From NCBI RefSeq assembly GCF_027579695.1, contig NC_083571.1, forward strand, positions 36,412,943-36,476,942: a stretch of 64,000 bases of DNA. Reading direction: 5' to 3'. Each line of letters begins with the position of its first letter. The stretch's first letter is position 1. Below are positions 24,930-36,112 of this stretch, piece by piece. The notes under the pieces were generated by a model. It had not been told where the DNA came from. It made no database searches and was given only the letters and a program-made list of their open reading frames with translations. The position numbers were made by a program, and so were the translations under genes. This stretch comes from Neoarius graeffei. Taxonomy: Eukaryota > Chordata > Actinopteri > Siluriformes > Ariidae.

Positions 24930-26051
24930 GGGAGTTTTCAGCAAGTGGACCTGGAATGACAGGTTTTAAGCAGGAGATGTGAAACGTGGGGGACATTCGG
25001 CTGTGAGGGTGGAGTTCTAACCTGTATGAAACTTTGTTTATGCTTCGAAGTACCTTGAACGGACCAATGTATCGTGCTTGCAGTTTTCAGCACGTATTGG
25101 GTTCTCTGAGGGTCTTGGTTGACACCCACACTCTGTCACCTGGTGAGAACTCTGGGTTGCTATGTCTATGCTTGTCAGCATATTCCTTGTACTTGGCATT
25201 GACAGTCTCAATATGTTGGTGGACCTCCTCCCAGATGGTCTGGCTGTGAGAGAACCAGTCTTCTACAGCTTGGACTTGGACTGGTGAGTTGTCCCAGGGT
25301 AACAGTGGTGGTTGGTAGCCAAGTATGCACTGAAAGGGTATTAGTTGCATTGGAGAGTGCTTAATCAAGTTCTGTGTATACCCAGCCCATGGGATGAAGC
25401 AAGTTTCCCCTGGTTTCTCATACAAAAGACCCATAAGAAGCATCTGATTTCCTGGTTGGCCCATTCCACCTGGCCATTAGATTGGGGATGGTAGCCTGAC
25501 ATGGGACTTACAGACATACCAAGTCATTCCATGAAGCAAGTCCATAAGCATGAGATAAACTGGGGACCTCTGCTGCTGACTATGTCCTCAAGGATAGCAT
25601 AGTATCTGAATACCTGTTGGAACAATAGTTCTGCTGTCTGGAGTGCTGTGAGAATGGCTGGCAGCAGGAAGAATTTCAGTGCCTTGGAGAACCTGTCCAC
25701 TATCACCATGATGGTGATGTTGCCCTATGATGGTGGTAGGTTGTGATATAGTCAATAGCTATGTGTGACCAAGGTCTCTGAGGTACTGGAAGTGGGCAAA
25801 GCTTACCCACTGGAGGAGTTCATGGAACCTTTGCTTATGCACACTCAGAACATGATGTGATGAACTGGCTGATCTCTGTGAGCATGTTCTCCCACCAGTA
25901 CTTGTTCTTAAGCATTTGCTGTGTATGATGGTGTAACAGATCCTGATGTGGGTGGAGCACAGAAGTATGGCAGGCGAGAGTTGATGTTCACAGGTGCACT
26001 TTATTTTAGTTATTTTGTTCAGCTTTTCAGCTTTACTCATTCACCCACACA

Positions 26052-26101
<50 letters not shown>

Positions 26102-26540
26102 TTCTGGACGGGAGAGACCTCTTCTCTGCTCTCCTCCTCCTTTTATGTTCCACCATCCCTGCAACAAATACACACATTAATTGACATCAGGTGTAATGAC
26201 TTAGCCACTCACCTTCCCTGGCCCTGCCCTCCATTCACAAACTGACGCTTAACCACATCCTCACTGCCGCAGATGGCTTCCAGGGTGTCCTGTGGCAGTA
26301 GTGTGTGTGTCCAAGTGATAAGTTGCCCATGGAGATGCTTGGGTACATAAAGGAGGCCCAGTGGGAGACTGACTAGAAAAGTCCTGGGTTGAGACTTCCT
26401 TATTTCCTGATCTAAGTCCCATGTAATGGACTGCAAGAAGCATTTGGAGAGTTTCAGTGCCTTGGAAAACCTGTCCACTATCATCATCATGGTGGTGGGT
26501 GGTGGGATCTCGATGATCAGAGGCGAAGGTGTGGGACAGG
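24930..26540 (-). pseudogene. Gypsy integrase, broken by a solo LTR
   Basis: From 3' to 5' on the plus strand: C-terminal module (GDRVWVSTKTLREP near 25130), core with [10 protein letters not shown] and [14 protein letters not shown] (25524-25709), and the HHCC finger region. The finger is split by the solo [15 protein letters not shown] lies at about 26300-26340 and the KNKYWWENML...C part at about 25850-25925. A copy of the core segment [10 protein letters not shown] also appears out of place at about 26450-26490. Stops and frameshifts are numerous. Confidence 0.8.
25932..26271 (-). mobile_element. solo LTR of the Gmr1-like family, 5-bp target duplication
   Basis: Compared with the LTR at 6067-6380 it is the reverse complement: it starts TGTAACAGATCCTGATGTGG and ends CTGCCGCA. 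GATGG flanks it at 25927-25931 and 26272-26276. A (CA)n tract lies at 26047-26098. It is inserted in the integrase zinc-finger region of the older Gypsy. Confidence 0.9.
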
Positions 26541-26629
26541 GCATTTGCTTTCGTGTTCTTGGAGCCTGGATGAAACGAGATGAAGTTAAACCGTGTGAAG
26601 AGTGCCCATCTGGCTTGGTGTGGATTTAG

Positions 26630-27760
26630 TCATTTTGTCTTCTTAAGATACTCCAGATTCTTGTGGTCTGTGAGGATTATGAAGGGGTGAGTGGCTCCCT
26701 CTAGCCAGTGTCTCCATTTCTCAAGAGCAAGCTTGATGGCTAATAGTTCATGGTTCCAGACATCAGAATTTCTCTCTGCAGCCATGAGTTTTTTGGAAAA
26801 GAACATCACAGGGTTAAGTTTCTGTCTTTTGATGCAATGTTGGGATAAGACTTCTCCCACTCCTGTGTCAGATGCATCCACCTCCACTGTGAAGGTCTTG
26901 GTTGGGTCAGGATGTTGAAGAATCAGAGCCAATGTGAATTTGTTCTTAAGATGACTGAAAGCTTCCTCTGCAGATGGGTTCTATTGGAGCTTATTTGGTC
27001 CTTTCTTGAGCAGGACCATTAGGGGGGCTGTGATGGTAGAAATTTGCAAAGCCCAGAAACCATTGAAGCTCCTTTATGGACATGAGAACTGGCCAAGACT
27101 TGACTGCTCTGACCTTGGAGGAGTCCATGCTGACTCCCTCAGAACTTATTATATATCCCAGAAAGGAAATCCGCTTACAGTGAAATTTGCACTTTTCTGC
27201 CTTGATGTAAAGGTGGTTAGCTAGGAGGCATTGAAGAACTGCTCTGACATGTTCCATGTGAATCTTCTCATCAGGGGAGTAGATCAGAATATCATCAATG
27301 TATGTATGCAATCATGTACCTTCCTAGCATATCCCTTAATACATCATTGATCAGGCACTGGAATACACTGGGTGCTGAAGCAAGGCCCTAAGGCATTACC
27401 CGGTACTCAAAATGGCTGGTCCTTGTGCTGAATGCAGTCTTCCATTCGTCGCCTTTCCTAATTCTGATTAGGTTGTAGGCACTACATAGGTCAAGCTTGG
27501 AAAATACCTTGGCCGAGTGAAGTTGTTCTAGGGCAGACGGGACAAGAGGAAGAGGATAGGGGTATTTGACTGTGACTTGATTGAGACCATTGTAATCTAT
27601 GCAGGGTCAGAGCCCACCACCTTGTTTCTCCACAAAGAAGGTGGCTGCTGAGGCCAGGGACTTGGATGGATGAATATAACCCTGGTTTAGGGTTTCTTGG
27701 ATGTATTCTTCCATGGCAGCGTGCTCCTTCTGAGAAAGAGGGTAGATTTGGCCCCATGGA
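26630..27760 (-). pseudogene. Gypsy reverse transcriptase and RNase H
   Basis: From 27760 downward: EEYIQETLNQGYIHPSKS and ATFFVEKQGGGL with a stop before [29 protein letters not shown], then YIDDILIYS at about 27290-27305 (catalytic box). The tether follows with [13 protein letters not shown]. RNase H is clear at 26630-26932: [18 protein letters not shown] and [20 protein letters not shown], then [10 protein letters not shown]. Several stops and frame changes are present. Confidence 0.85.
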
Positions 27761-27829
27761 AAGAGGGGTAGGAGGTAGGAGGACCTCCTGGTAGGAGGTC
27801 TATAGCACAATAATATGGTCAGTGAGGCA

Positions 27830-28163
27830 GTTACCTGCAAGCCTTCCCCTTGCTGAAGACTTCCCATAGGTCCTGGTAACATTCTGGGATCTGAACCATG
27901 GAAACTGGTTGAGGACTCTCTACCAAAGTAGATGAAATGCATAGGCATGGATGTGAAAGACAGTTCTGAAAACATGGGGAAGACCATTGAAGAATTTCTT
28001 TATTTTGCCATGAGATCAGTGGGTCATTCAGTTGCAGCCAAGGAAAGCCAAGAATGATATCATGATGTATGGTAGTTGTGACATAGAGGGATATGTGTTC
28101 AGAATGGAGCACTCCCACCTGGATGTGAATGGGAGCAGTTTGAGTGGTGATGAAGCCATCCAC
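27830..28163 (-). pseudogene. Gypsy protease region
   Basis: The frame contains TAPIHIQVGVLHSEHISLYV and DIILGFPWLQLNDP, the typical sequence around the second half of a Gypsy retropepsin (ILGxPWL). The active-site DSG region lies upstream near 28220-28280 and is eroded. Confidence 0.65.
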
Positions 28164-28275
28164 TATGGGTCCTCCATCGACGGCTCAGATGCTGAGTGCA
28201 CTCTGCAGAGGGATTATAGGCAAGTTGTATTTTTCAATGATCATGCTGCTGATGAAATTCCCCTCTGCTCTTGAG

Positions 28276-29230
28276 TCAACAAAGGCAGACATGATGTGTG
28301 GCTGACTGCAACTTTAACAACACTGGTACTTTAAACAAATGAGCATTAAACTTTCTTTCAGGACTCACAGCATATGTCAGGGCTTCCACTGTGTAGGAGC
28401 AAGATGGGCGAATAGGGCATTGTCGAATTTGGTGTTCTGTACTCCCACAGTAAAAGCAGAGACTCTCCTTTCTCCTTCTTTCACATTCTGAATGTTTCAA
28501 ATGTGTGTTGGAAACATCCATTGGTGTAGCTTCATCAGACGGCTGAACTAGTAAGGAGGTCTCTTTCAGACGGGATTGACTGGTCAGCAGGTGATTCAGT
28601 CAGATAGCTAGGTCAATAAGGGAGTTTATGGTTAACTGTTCATCCCTACATGCCATCTCACTAAATACCTCAGGATGGAGACCTTGGTGAAACAGCCTTA
28701 AGTGCTGGTTCATTCCACTCACTTGCCGCTGCCACTATTCTGAAATTAAGGGCATTCTTGGCGACACTCCGTGAACCCTGCTTCATGTTGAGAAGGCTCT
28801 CTCTGACCTCGATTCCCAGTTCATGATAAAAGACTTACTTGAAGAATTTTAGGAACCATTCATAGGAAGTTGTGTGATCTCCTGCACTGATCCATACAGC
28901 GCTCACCCACTGTAGCACTTTACCAGTGAGAAATGAGAGAAACTTTGCAATTTTATACTCATCAGAGAGATTAGATATAGAAGAGAAATACATAGAGCAC
29001 TGAAGTAGAAAACCTCTACACGCACAAGCATCACCGGCGAATCTTGCCTGGATGGGGAGCTGAGATGTGGAGCTGGGAGATGTCTCAGGGCATGGAAGGA
29101 GGGCCTGCAACATAACAGCTGCAAGCTGTGCCATCCATGTGTTGAGGTCCACAAGCATCTGTTGATGTTCTCCCAACAAGTGTCCCTGAGTGCTCAGTGC
29201 AGTTTGTTTCACCTCCTTGGCTACATCCAT
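28276..29230 (-). pseudogene. Gypsy gag with CCHC knuckle
   Basis: The N-terminus starts MDVAKEVKQTALSTQGHLLG, 17 bases inside the LTR. A capsid part (YKIAKFLSFLTGKVLQW) follows, and a zinc knuckle CFYCGSTEHQIRQC lies near 28430-28450. Frames are interrupted between 28520 and 28840. Confidence 0.75.
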
Positions 29231-29246
29231 TGTAGATGAAGTATCC

Positions 29247-29661
29247 TGTCAGGGTGCAGGCACTCACAGATGTAATTGCAGGGGAGGGCAGGGAACAAAC
29301 TGTAACAAAGCCAAATTTGTGAGACTAGAATCGTGGTCATGGACAAGCAAGGGTCAGTTGATTGGTGAACAGGACAACATAGACTAAGTAGGAAGAATAG
29401 ACAAGAAAGAATAGTGAGAATTAGAATAACAGGAGGCAGTCAGAAAGATAAGGCTTGGTATGCACTGGAGAACACAGAATAGTACTTCAGTGAGTGCTTG
29501 TGTGAGAGGGGTTTAAGTAATGCTGTGCTGATTACAAAGGAACTTCAGCTGTGTTCAATACTCTGGTGACAGGGGGTGCTGTGGCTCATGGGCATTGTAG
29601 TCTTGAGCGGCCATGTTCATAGTTTGTTCAGTATTGCTGTTCACAATACTCATACTAACAA
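29247..29661 (-). repeat. 5' LTR of the minus-strand Gypsy chromovirus
   Basis: On the minus strand it starts TGTTAGTATGAG and ends CCCTGACA. A TATA-like ACTTAAACCCC lies about 25-30 bases before a segment (TGAAGTA) complementary to the sequence just after the LTR. Confidence 0.85.
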
Positions 29662-29901
29662 CTGCAATTTGGGTTTAAACCCAAACCAACCCTTAATCCT
29701 AAACCTGAAGAGATAAACCTGAACTTTAACCATGGTACTGAACCAAGATTAATCTTAAACTTTGTGGCAACTCAGAAAAGTCCATCATGTGTAAAGCTTG
29801 ACCGAGGACAAGATGAAAATATTTAAATAAAAATAAGTCTACTTTACATGCCCATGCAACATGCCTTCCTACGCACACCCCTTTACACAAAAAGCAGTCA
29901 T

Positions 29902-30261
29902 CTCATCATCTCTAGCTGCTTTATCCTGTTCTACAGGGTCGCAGGCGAGCTGGAGCCTATCCCAGCTGACTATGGGCGAAAGGCGGGGTACACCCTGGAC
30001 AAGTCATCACAGGGCTGACACATAAACACAGACAACCATTCACACTCACATTCACACCTACGGTCAATTTAGAGTTATCAGTTAACCTAATCTGCATGTC
30101 TTTGGACTGTGGGGGAAACTGGAGCACCCGGAGGAAACCCACACGGACACGGGGAGAACATGCAAACTCCGCACAGAAAGGCCCTTGCCAGCCACGGGGC
30201 TCGAACCCAGACCTTCTTGCTGTGAGGTGACAGCACTAACCACTACACCACCATGCCACCC
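29902..30261 (-). mobile_element. DANA/mermaid-type SINE, 12-bp target duplication
   Basis: The minus strand holds the GGGTGGCATGGTGGTGTAGT head with a tRNA-like 5' part, the central block with CAGTCCAAAGACATGCAG, and a (GATGA)n tail. AAAAGCAGTCAT flanks it at 29890-29901 and 30262-30273. Six full copies or fragments of this SINE occur in the window. Confidence 0.9.
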
Positions 30262-30450
30262 AAAAGCAGTCATTGATTCTGAAAAAGTCTTCATCTTAGC
30301 TGAGTGAGTGGGAGGTTTTGCCAGTTTCCACCCACCAATCATTTACAGTTCATCACTGAACATTGTCTGTGGACATGAAAGTGAAGTTTGTACTTTTATA
30401 GACTCCTGAACTCTTCCATCTCTGTGGTGCCTCTATGGTCTGTTTAACAG

Positions 30451-30563
30451 GAAACCTAAATCAGACAGACAGTATATTGAGACAGGGATCAGCACCACGG
30501 ACAGAGACTGTCTCTTATTCTAATCTGAGCAATGGCACTCATGAGCTTTATTACATTTATTAA
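30451..30563 (+). pseudogene. possible last exon of another receptor with an ITIM (VSYSNL)
   Basis: After a TTTAACAG acceptor the phase-2 frame reads NLNQTDSILRQGSAPRTE, then TVSYSNLSNGTHELYYIY and TAA. V-S-Y-S-N-L fits the ITIM consensus. An AATAAA follows 12 bases after the stop. In the duplicated copy (61575-61681) the frame is also open but reads VSNSNL. No other exon of such a gene is seen upstream, where a SINE and a Gypsy intervene. It may be a relic or chance; the orientation is opposite to genes A-D. Confidence 0.35.
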
Positions 30564-31510
30564 AGTAAATAAATGTGACATTTATTAACCCAACAACATG
30601 GTGAGCCTCCTCACCTACATCCTTGGGCTGATGTCTTTTGTAGTCTTATTCTAATGTTGAAAATCGTTACATATTAAATGTGATGCCTGACAGTCCCATT
30701 TCTCAGAACAACTGAAGCTATGATTTCTCTTGGGCTGAAGATGGACAGGATTCCAAGCAAGATTTCAGACATCAGAAGTGGACATTGATGCTAGGTGTAT
30801 AATTACTTAAAAATCCAACAGTAAATAACGCCAGTGTTGCAAATGAGTGCATCAGGATAATTTCACTCAAATTAACTGTGTCGCTTTTTACACCTTAATT
30901 ACCTTTTGTGCAAGTCAGAGGAAATGTAATGGACCTCATTTTCTAACCACAATACACCATGTGAAATCGCCTCCTGAAAATGGGAATAGCACAGACTTTG
31001 TTTCTATAGTAAACTTTTCCTTTATTCAGCCATTCTGCAATGGCCTGACCCCTGATCCTAGAGCAGGATGGAGCAGTGGACCAGTGCATTGTGGTGCTGA
31101 GGAACTTGCAGAAGTCCTGGGTTCTTGCAGAAGATGTGACCAAAGCACAGACTTCAATGTGGCAAAATTTCTAAGCCATGCAATACTAAAATGTTTACTC
31201 AATCTACGAACTCAATGTTTTATGAATTTGGATTTGCCTGCTGTCTTTGTTGTGGATGTTTTCACACTTGACCCAAATAGTTCCTTCTGAACTGTAGATC
31301 AATTGTGCAGTTGCAGAATGGGAATCATTATTTTCATACTTTTATTATTTCCTTTTTTTGGTACCAACACTCACTTGGTGAAGAGCTGCACTTTGTGGAT
31401 GATGTCATGTCAGATATCACACCACTAAACTCAGATAATTATATATTATACTCCTGTGAAGTCTTTTTTTTGTAATTTATCAATAAGTTCTTCTGTCTCT
31501 TCTGCTGGCG

Positions 31511-31768
31511 ATGACAACTCAGGCCCCAAAATCTGAAACAGGAAGTGATACCAAAAACCAGATGAACCATGCAGATAACAAGTGTGCAGCTCTGAGCACA
31601 GAGAGCTTCTGCAGTTTACTCGAAGCCCCAGAATCCACCATTTTTAAAAGGATCAGTAATCATTTCTTATCAGTTCTCTGGGGTGGATCTGAGCTCTACA
31701 ACTGTGTTCACACTTCACCAGTCAGACTGAACTCTCACGCAAATGAACCACGGTCTGAAAAAAACACC
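31511..31768 (+). other. conserved small ORF in the duplicated unit, unknown
   Basis: The frame begins MTTQAPKSETGSDTKNQMNH, and its counterpart at 63036-63302 keeps the frame without indels for about 85 codons, with perhaps one residue in five changed. I recognise no domain. It could be coding, but a fairly recent duplication can keep a frame open by chance. The ORF goes on to 31894 here through a low-complexity tail. Confidence 0.25.
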
Positions 31769-31898
31769 AAGTCTGAAAACAACCTCACCTTTTTCTTGTT
31801 TTTGAGTTTTGCCTGTTTTTTCTTTGTAGCTTCTAAATGTGATTCTTTCCACTTTTATGATCTTGCATTCATGATCTCATTATTACAAAACTGAATGA

Positions 31899-31902
31899 CA
31901 AG

Positions 31903-31944
<42 letters not shown>
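31899..31944. repeat. (CT)n microsatellite
   Basis: Over 20 CT units, matched in the duplicated copy at 63437-63488. Confidence 0.95.
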
Positions 31945-31947
<3 letters not shown>

Positions 31948-32467
31948 ACAGGAAGCTCAGTAAGAGTAGTTCAAGTTACTGCTGATCTCAGATCAGTTTA
32001 ACATGGTAGTGGTTGAATCATCAGGCTCATTGACAACAGTGTAACTGACCCTGAATTAGATAATAACACACACACACACACACACACACAGCTGCAGAAT
32101 AAAACCTAACATAAGACATGACCGTGTTTGTTTCTTTTTCAAAATTTCAAATTCCAGATTTGTCTTTAGTATTTATTATGAATGCGATCACAAACACACA
32201 CTGATTATCTACAAACAAGTGCACATTATAAAGCAATCATAAAGCAAACAATTGAAGTAAGTCAAAGTGTGTGTGTGTTTAGTCTGATTTGACTGCAGGT
32301 TTCTGAAGTGTGTAAAAGATTTCAGTGTGACAGTATAAGGAGAAACCCCCCCCCAAAAAAAAAAAAATCTCCATCATTCCATCTCGTTGATGAGAGAAGA
32401 ATCAGTTGAACATGTAGGATTGAGACCCGATGCATGTGTGGAAACTCTGATCTTTGATTCTCACTTA

Positions 32468-33198
32468 GCTTCCAGCTAACACTCCACTCTGATGCACATG
32501 GGATCGGGGTGTTTGGAGAAACAGTAACCCTGGGAGAGGTTTTTACAGAGAAACACACACACACACACTAATTTGTAATTTTTCAATTTTATTTGGATAA
32601 TCTTAAAGATGTATCAATTTTACAAAAAATCAGCAAAGATAAAAAAAATAATTATTCAACAATCTTACTGAGTAGAGAGAGGCAAGTGGATCTGTTGATA
32701 CACATTACTGTGAATTATAATGCCATCTTTTAACTTTGAAACTGTTTGCTCATGTACAGCACAGAAGTACAGGCCCAGATCTGATTCTGTAATGTTCTTA
32801 ATCAGGAGATTGTGTGTGTTGGTGGAGCCGTTAAACACAAATGAGTAATGTGGAGAAACATCACTCATCCAATTTTGAGTTGACATCATGAACCAAGGTT
32901 GATTCTGATGTGAGCAGTTTCTAAACTACACTGAATTAAATCCACTTTTCCAAACACAGTTGGAGTAGAGAGTGACGTCGTCTCCTCGTCTGACTCTCAT
33001 CTCCACTTCTGCTCCAGAGATCCTCTTCTGACTGGAGAACACAACACCTGCAACACAACATCACACTTTACAGTACACTGAGGAGGGAGTACAAACTTCT
33101 GCACAACCTCACTGCAAGTTTTAATTCTTTAGAAAGTGTGTAAAAGTTCAATGTGACTTACACACGAGAGCGATGAGAGTGACTCTTGATGTCTCCAT
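32468..33198 (-). pseudogene. receptor gene A: V-set ITIM-receptor pseudogene
   Basis: Leader exon 33162-33198 (METSRVTLIALV, donor GTAAGT) and V exon 32669-33047 (acceptor TTGCAG, donor GTAAGA) are recognisable. Four lesions are visible. The conserved Trp codon before FRNC is TAG. The V exon is 379 nt against 387 in B and C, an 8-base loss near its end that shifts the frame. The transmembrane exon acceptor is AA instead of AG at about 32545-32546. The transmembrane exon stops matching after VSWKL at about 32468, so the membrane segment and the ITIM exon are missing. It would otherwise encode the same extracellular domain as genes B and C. Confidence 0.9.
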
Positions 33199-33229
33199 CT
33201 CAGACACTGGTGCTGAGTGGCTCGTGCTC

Positions 33230-33350
33230 CTGAAGAACTTTCATGTGGTTGTGTGTTCTTTAACCTGATTGGTCCACGTCAGTGGAACGTTTCTCTCTCG
33301 CTCTCTAACAGCTCATTGGTTGCGGTTAAACTGTGATGTTTAGATAAGTA
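33230..33350 (-). promoter_or_regulatory. conserved upstream region of receptor gene A
   Basis: The block with two inverted CCAAT boxes (GATTGGTCCACGTCAG and CATTGGTTGCGGTT) occurs at the same distance from the leader exon in genes A, B, C and D. It is the best candidate core promoter. No TATA box was found near the start codon. Confidence 0.45.
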
Positions 33351-33804
33351 GGAGATGAACAAACCTCGCCTGTCTATTAACACCTTGTCATTTTTTCATC
33401 ACTCTGATCTTTCTTACACCTCATTGGTCAGCAGGTCAGGTGTTTTATCTGGTGACTCTAAGTTTGAGCCAAATTAGTACATTTTGTTTGTGAGACGAAA
33501 GCAGATTGTGAAACCTGAGTGAGTAATTTAAGTGAATCTATCCAGTGTGTGTTTCAGCTGATCCAAGATCAGTGTCTCTGTTCGTAATGGCTTTGATCAT
33601 GTGACTTCTCCAATGTAAAGCTGATGTTAGACCAGTAACTAAAGATGCACAGGACGTGGCTTTAGCTGCCAGGACCAGAGAGAATGTAGCTTAGATTTCC
33701 TGTGTACATGTACAGACGAGTGTGTGTGTGTGTTTTCTCAGAAACTGAAAGGTGTTTTGGTTCTTTGTATTTATGAAGTGACCCTCTAACCACAAAGACT
33801 TTCC

Positions 33805-33810
<6 letters not shown>

Positions 33811-33851
<41 letters not shown>
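33811..33851. repeat. (GT)n microsatellite
   Basis: About 20 GT units between receptor genes A and B. Confidence 0.95.
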
Positions 33852-33854
<3 letters not shown>

Positions 33855-34067
33855 ATTACATGTGTTCATACATGCCTTGCAAGCTCCACCAGCTACTGTC
33901 ACCCAAATGGAGAGTAAATGGTAGTTTTCACAATGTAATCAAATTTCACTCTTACAATTAATCTAAAAATAATGAGAAATTTCAGCAATTAAACCATGAT
34001 TCATAGGCACCAAGTGCTTAAAATTCATTTCACTCTCTATTATTGTCATTAAGATATAAAAAAAATG

Positions 34068-34073
34068 TTTATT
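34068..34073 (-). terminator. polyadenylation signal of receptor gene B
   Basis: AATAAA on the minus strand, 55 bases past the stop codon. The same signal lies at 43604-43609 after gene C. Confidence 0.7.
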
Positions 34074-34127
34074 AAAATAATACACTGTGATCTAATACAA
34101 ATTTCAGAATTCATTAACGCCTCCTCC

Positions 34128-35437
34128 TCAGGATCTCTCAGTTCTCTCAGTTCTGACCTCTGAATACGTGCTAAAATCAGAGTGCTGAACTTTCTTCTTC
34201 CTCTTTGTCTTCTTCTTGAGGTTCTGGATGTCCAATGAGGCGTAACAAACCTCATCGTCTCCAACCTCATCACGCCTCCGAGTCGTCCTTTTGTGCCTTC
34301 CTGCCAGATCAGGTTCGAATTTTGCTGTGAATGAAATGATGTTATCTTAACTCTTAAAGGAGTGAAACCATTGGCTGAAGATTATTTAAAGCTGTCTGGA
34401 TGAAGCCACGCCGCAAATACTTCAGACAAAATGCCTAAATAGTAATGAGAGGCGGAGTTTTCTGAATTGGAAGACAAAATGATTGACAGGTGAGTAGAGA
34501 GGCATCCATCCTTGATGGTGAAGAGAAAAGTTAAATCTGATTATATTGAACAGTGAAACAGTGTTAGTGTTGAAGAGCGAGTGTGTGAGTACCTTTAGTG
34601 GTGTTTGTGCAGAGGCAGTACACACAGATGGAGGAGAGGAGTGAGGAGAGGAGAACACACACAGCACACACACTCAACATCAGCTTCCAGCTAACACCCC
34701 ACTCTGATACACATGGGGTCGGTGTGTTTGGAGAAACAGTAACCTTGGGAGAGGTTTCTACAGAGAAACACACACCCTTTTGAGTCTAAAAATGTCATCG
34801 CAACATTTTCAATTTTACTTGGATAATCTTAAAGATGTACCAGTTTTACAAAACATCAGCAAAGACAAAAAAAATGAAATAATGATTAGACAATCTTACC
34901 GAGTAGAGAGAGTCGAGTGGATCTGTTTCCATAATGATACACATCACTGTCAATTATGATGCCATCTTTTATCTTTGATACTTTGGTCTCATGTATAGCG
35001 CAGTAGTACAGGCCCAGATCTGATTGTGTGATGTTCTTAATCAGGAGATTGTACGTGTTGGTGGAGCCATTAAACACAGCTGAATAACGTGGAAAAGCCG
35101 AATGCATCAAATTTTCAGGTGACATCATGAAAGGAGGTTGATTCTGATGTGAGCAGTTTCTAAACCAGACTGGATTAAATCCACTTTTCCAAACACAGTC
35201 GGAGTAGAGAGTGACGTCATCTCCTCGTCTGACTCTCAGCTCCATTTCTGCTCCAGAGATCCTCTTCTGACTGGAGAACACAACACCTGCAACACAACAT
35301 CACACTTTACAGTACACTGAGGAGGATGTGCAAACTTCTGCACAACCTCACAGCAAGTTTTAATTCTTTAGAAAGTGTGTAAAAGTTCAATGTGACTTAC
35401 ACACGAGAGCGATGAGAGCGACTCTTGATGTCTCCAT
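34128..35437 (-). CDS. receptor gene B: V-set immunoglobulin receptor with two ITIMs, 4 exons, 261 aa
   Basis: Exons on the minus strand: 35401-35437, 34900-35286, 34593-34757 and 34128-34324, all with GT/AG and all phase 1. Residues 1-24 form a leader. The V domain spans about 25-140 with Cys43, Trp53, DLGLYYC ending at Cys108, an extra Cys57 and sequons at NCS, NGS, NIT and NRS. A Pro/Thr stalk leads to the membrane segment at about 167-190 (LMLSVCAVCVLLSSLLSSIC), which has no charged residue inside. The tail holds VCYASL (Tyr224) and STYSEV (Tyr250), both of ITIM form, divided by a Lys-rich stretch. Known ITIM receptors recruit SHP-type phosphatases; ligand and cell type are unknown. The family is NITR-like or another teleost V-set group; no J-like motif is seen. 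I found no lesion. Confidence 0.85.
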
Positions 35438-35449
35438 CTCAGACACTGG

Positions 35450-35570
35450 TGCTGAGCGGCTCGTGCTGCTGAAGCTCTTTCATGCGGTTGTGTGTTCTTT
35501 AACCTGATTGGTCCACGTCAGTGGAACGTTTCTCTCTCACTCTCTAACAGCTCATTGGTTGCGGTTAAAC
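35450..35570 (-). promoter_or_regulatory. conserved upstream region of receptor gene B
   Basis: Two inverted CCAAT boxes (GATTGGTCCACGTCAG at about 35505 and CATTGGTTGCGGTT at about 35552) stand upstream of the leader exon, as in the other paralogues. A third ATTGG occurs about 60 bases further out in B, C and D. Confidence 0.45.
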
Positions 35571-36112
35571 TGTGATGTTTACTGTTTTAAAATGAACACT
35601 TTGATGTAGATAGAATCTTTCACGTGATTGGTTAAAGCCAGTGGAACATTTTTTTTATCACCTTGGGGGTCGTGAATGCAGGTTTGTGGCTAAGAAACAC
35701 TTTTTCCATTCAAAACAAAAAGCCACTGCAGCAGCGAAGCTTCGGATTTATAACATTTAATACCAGATATTTATTTCCCCTCACAGTGGGCTTCTAGAAA
35801 TGTTACTTATCTTTGATCAAATTCATCATCAACGGAATATCAGAGTCACAGGACAGTAATATGTACACTCATATGATGTGGAATTACAAGGTGATTTTTC
35901 ATACCTAGTTCTGCCCGAAGTGACTGAGGATTTAACCTGCAGGGTGTAAAGCAGATCTGAGATCAGTGACTGAAGGAGGTCAGTGTGTCACCTGAGGTGC
36001 AGGGCCTCACTGTGAGTTTCCTGTTACAGCCAGAGTGAAGTTGCTCTCTCATCCATGCACATCTGTTCAGTTTCTATTATTATTATTATTATTATTATTA
36101 GTGGGGCGGCAC

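Larger units (their letters stand above)
24311..29661 (-). mobile_element. Gypsy chromovirus with both LTRs, degraded
   Basis: LTRs lie at 24311-24701 and 29247-29661, with flanks ACTGT and ACTGC as a probable 5-bp target duplication with one change. On the minus strand the order is gag, protease, RT, RNase H, integrase and chromodomain, the canonical Gypsy order and the opposite of the Gmr1-like elements here. All ORFs are broken. A Gmr1-type solo LTR (25932-26271) interrupts the integrase finger. The sequence after the 5' LTR (GGATACTTCATC) partly complements a segment near the presumed transcript start, suggesting Tf1/sushi-type self-priming. Confidence 0.88.
30274..32345. repeat. segmental duplication unit (matches 61430-63920)
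   Basis: The two stretches can be aligned over about 2 kb, including GAGTGGGAGGTTTTGCCAGT, the AACATGGTGAGCCTCCTCA region, the ORF at 31511, CT and CA microsatellites and the TGCAGGTTTCTGAAG end. The second copy has one extra SINE. In the first copy the unit leads into receptor gene A, so it is the 3' flank of a receptor unit. Confidence 0.85.

Noticed and set aside
30601..30656. Leader-like peptide MVSLLTYILGLMSFVVLF
   Set aside because: It stops after 18 codons with no convincing donor or following exon; conserved in the second copy only as part of the duplication.
30847..31290. 147-aa ORF in the duplicated flank
   Set aside because: The counterpart at 61974 stops after 71 codons and has an indel; no domain.
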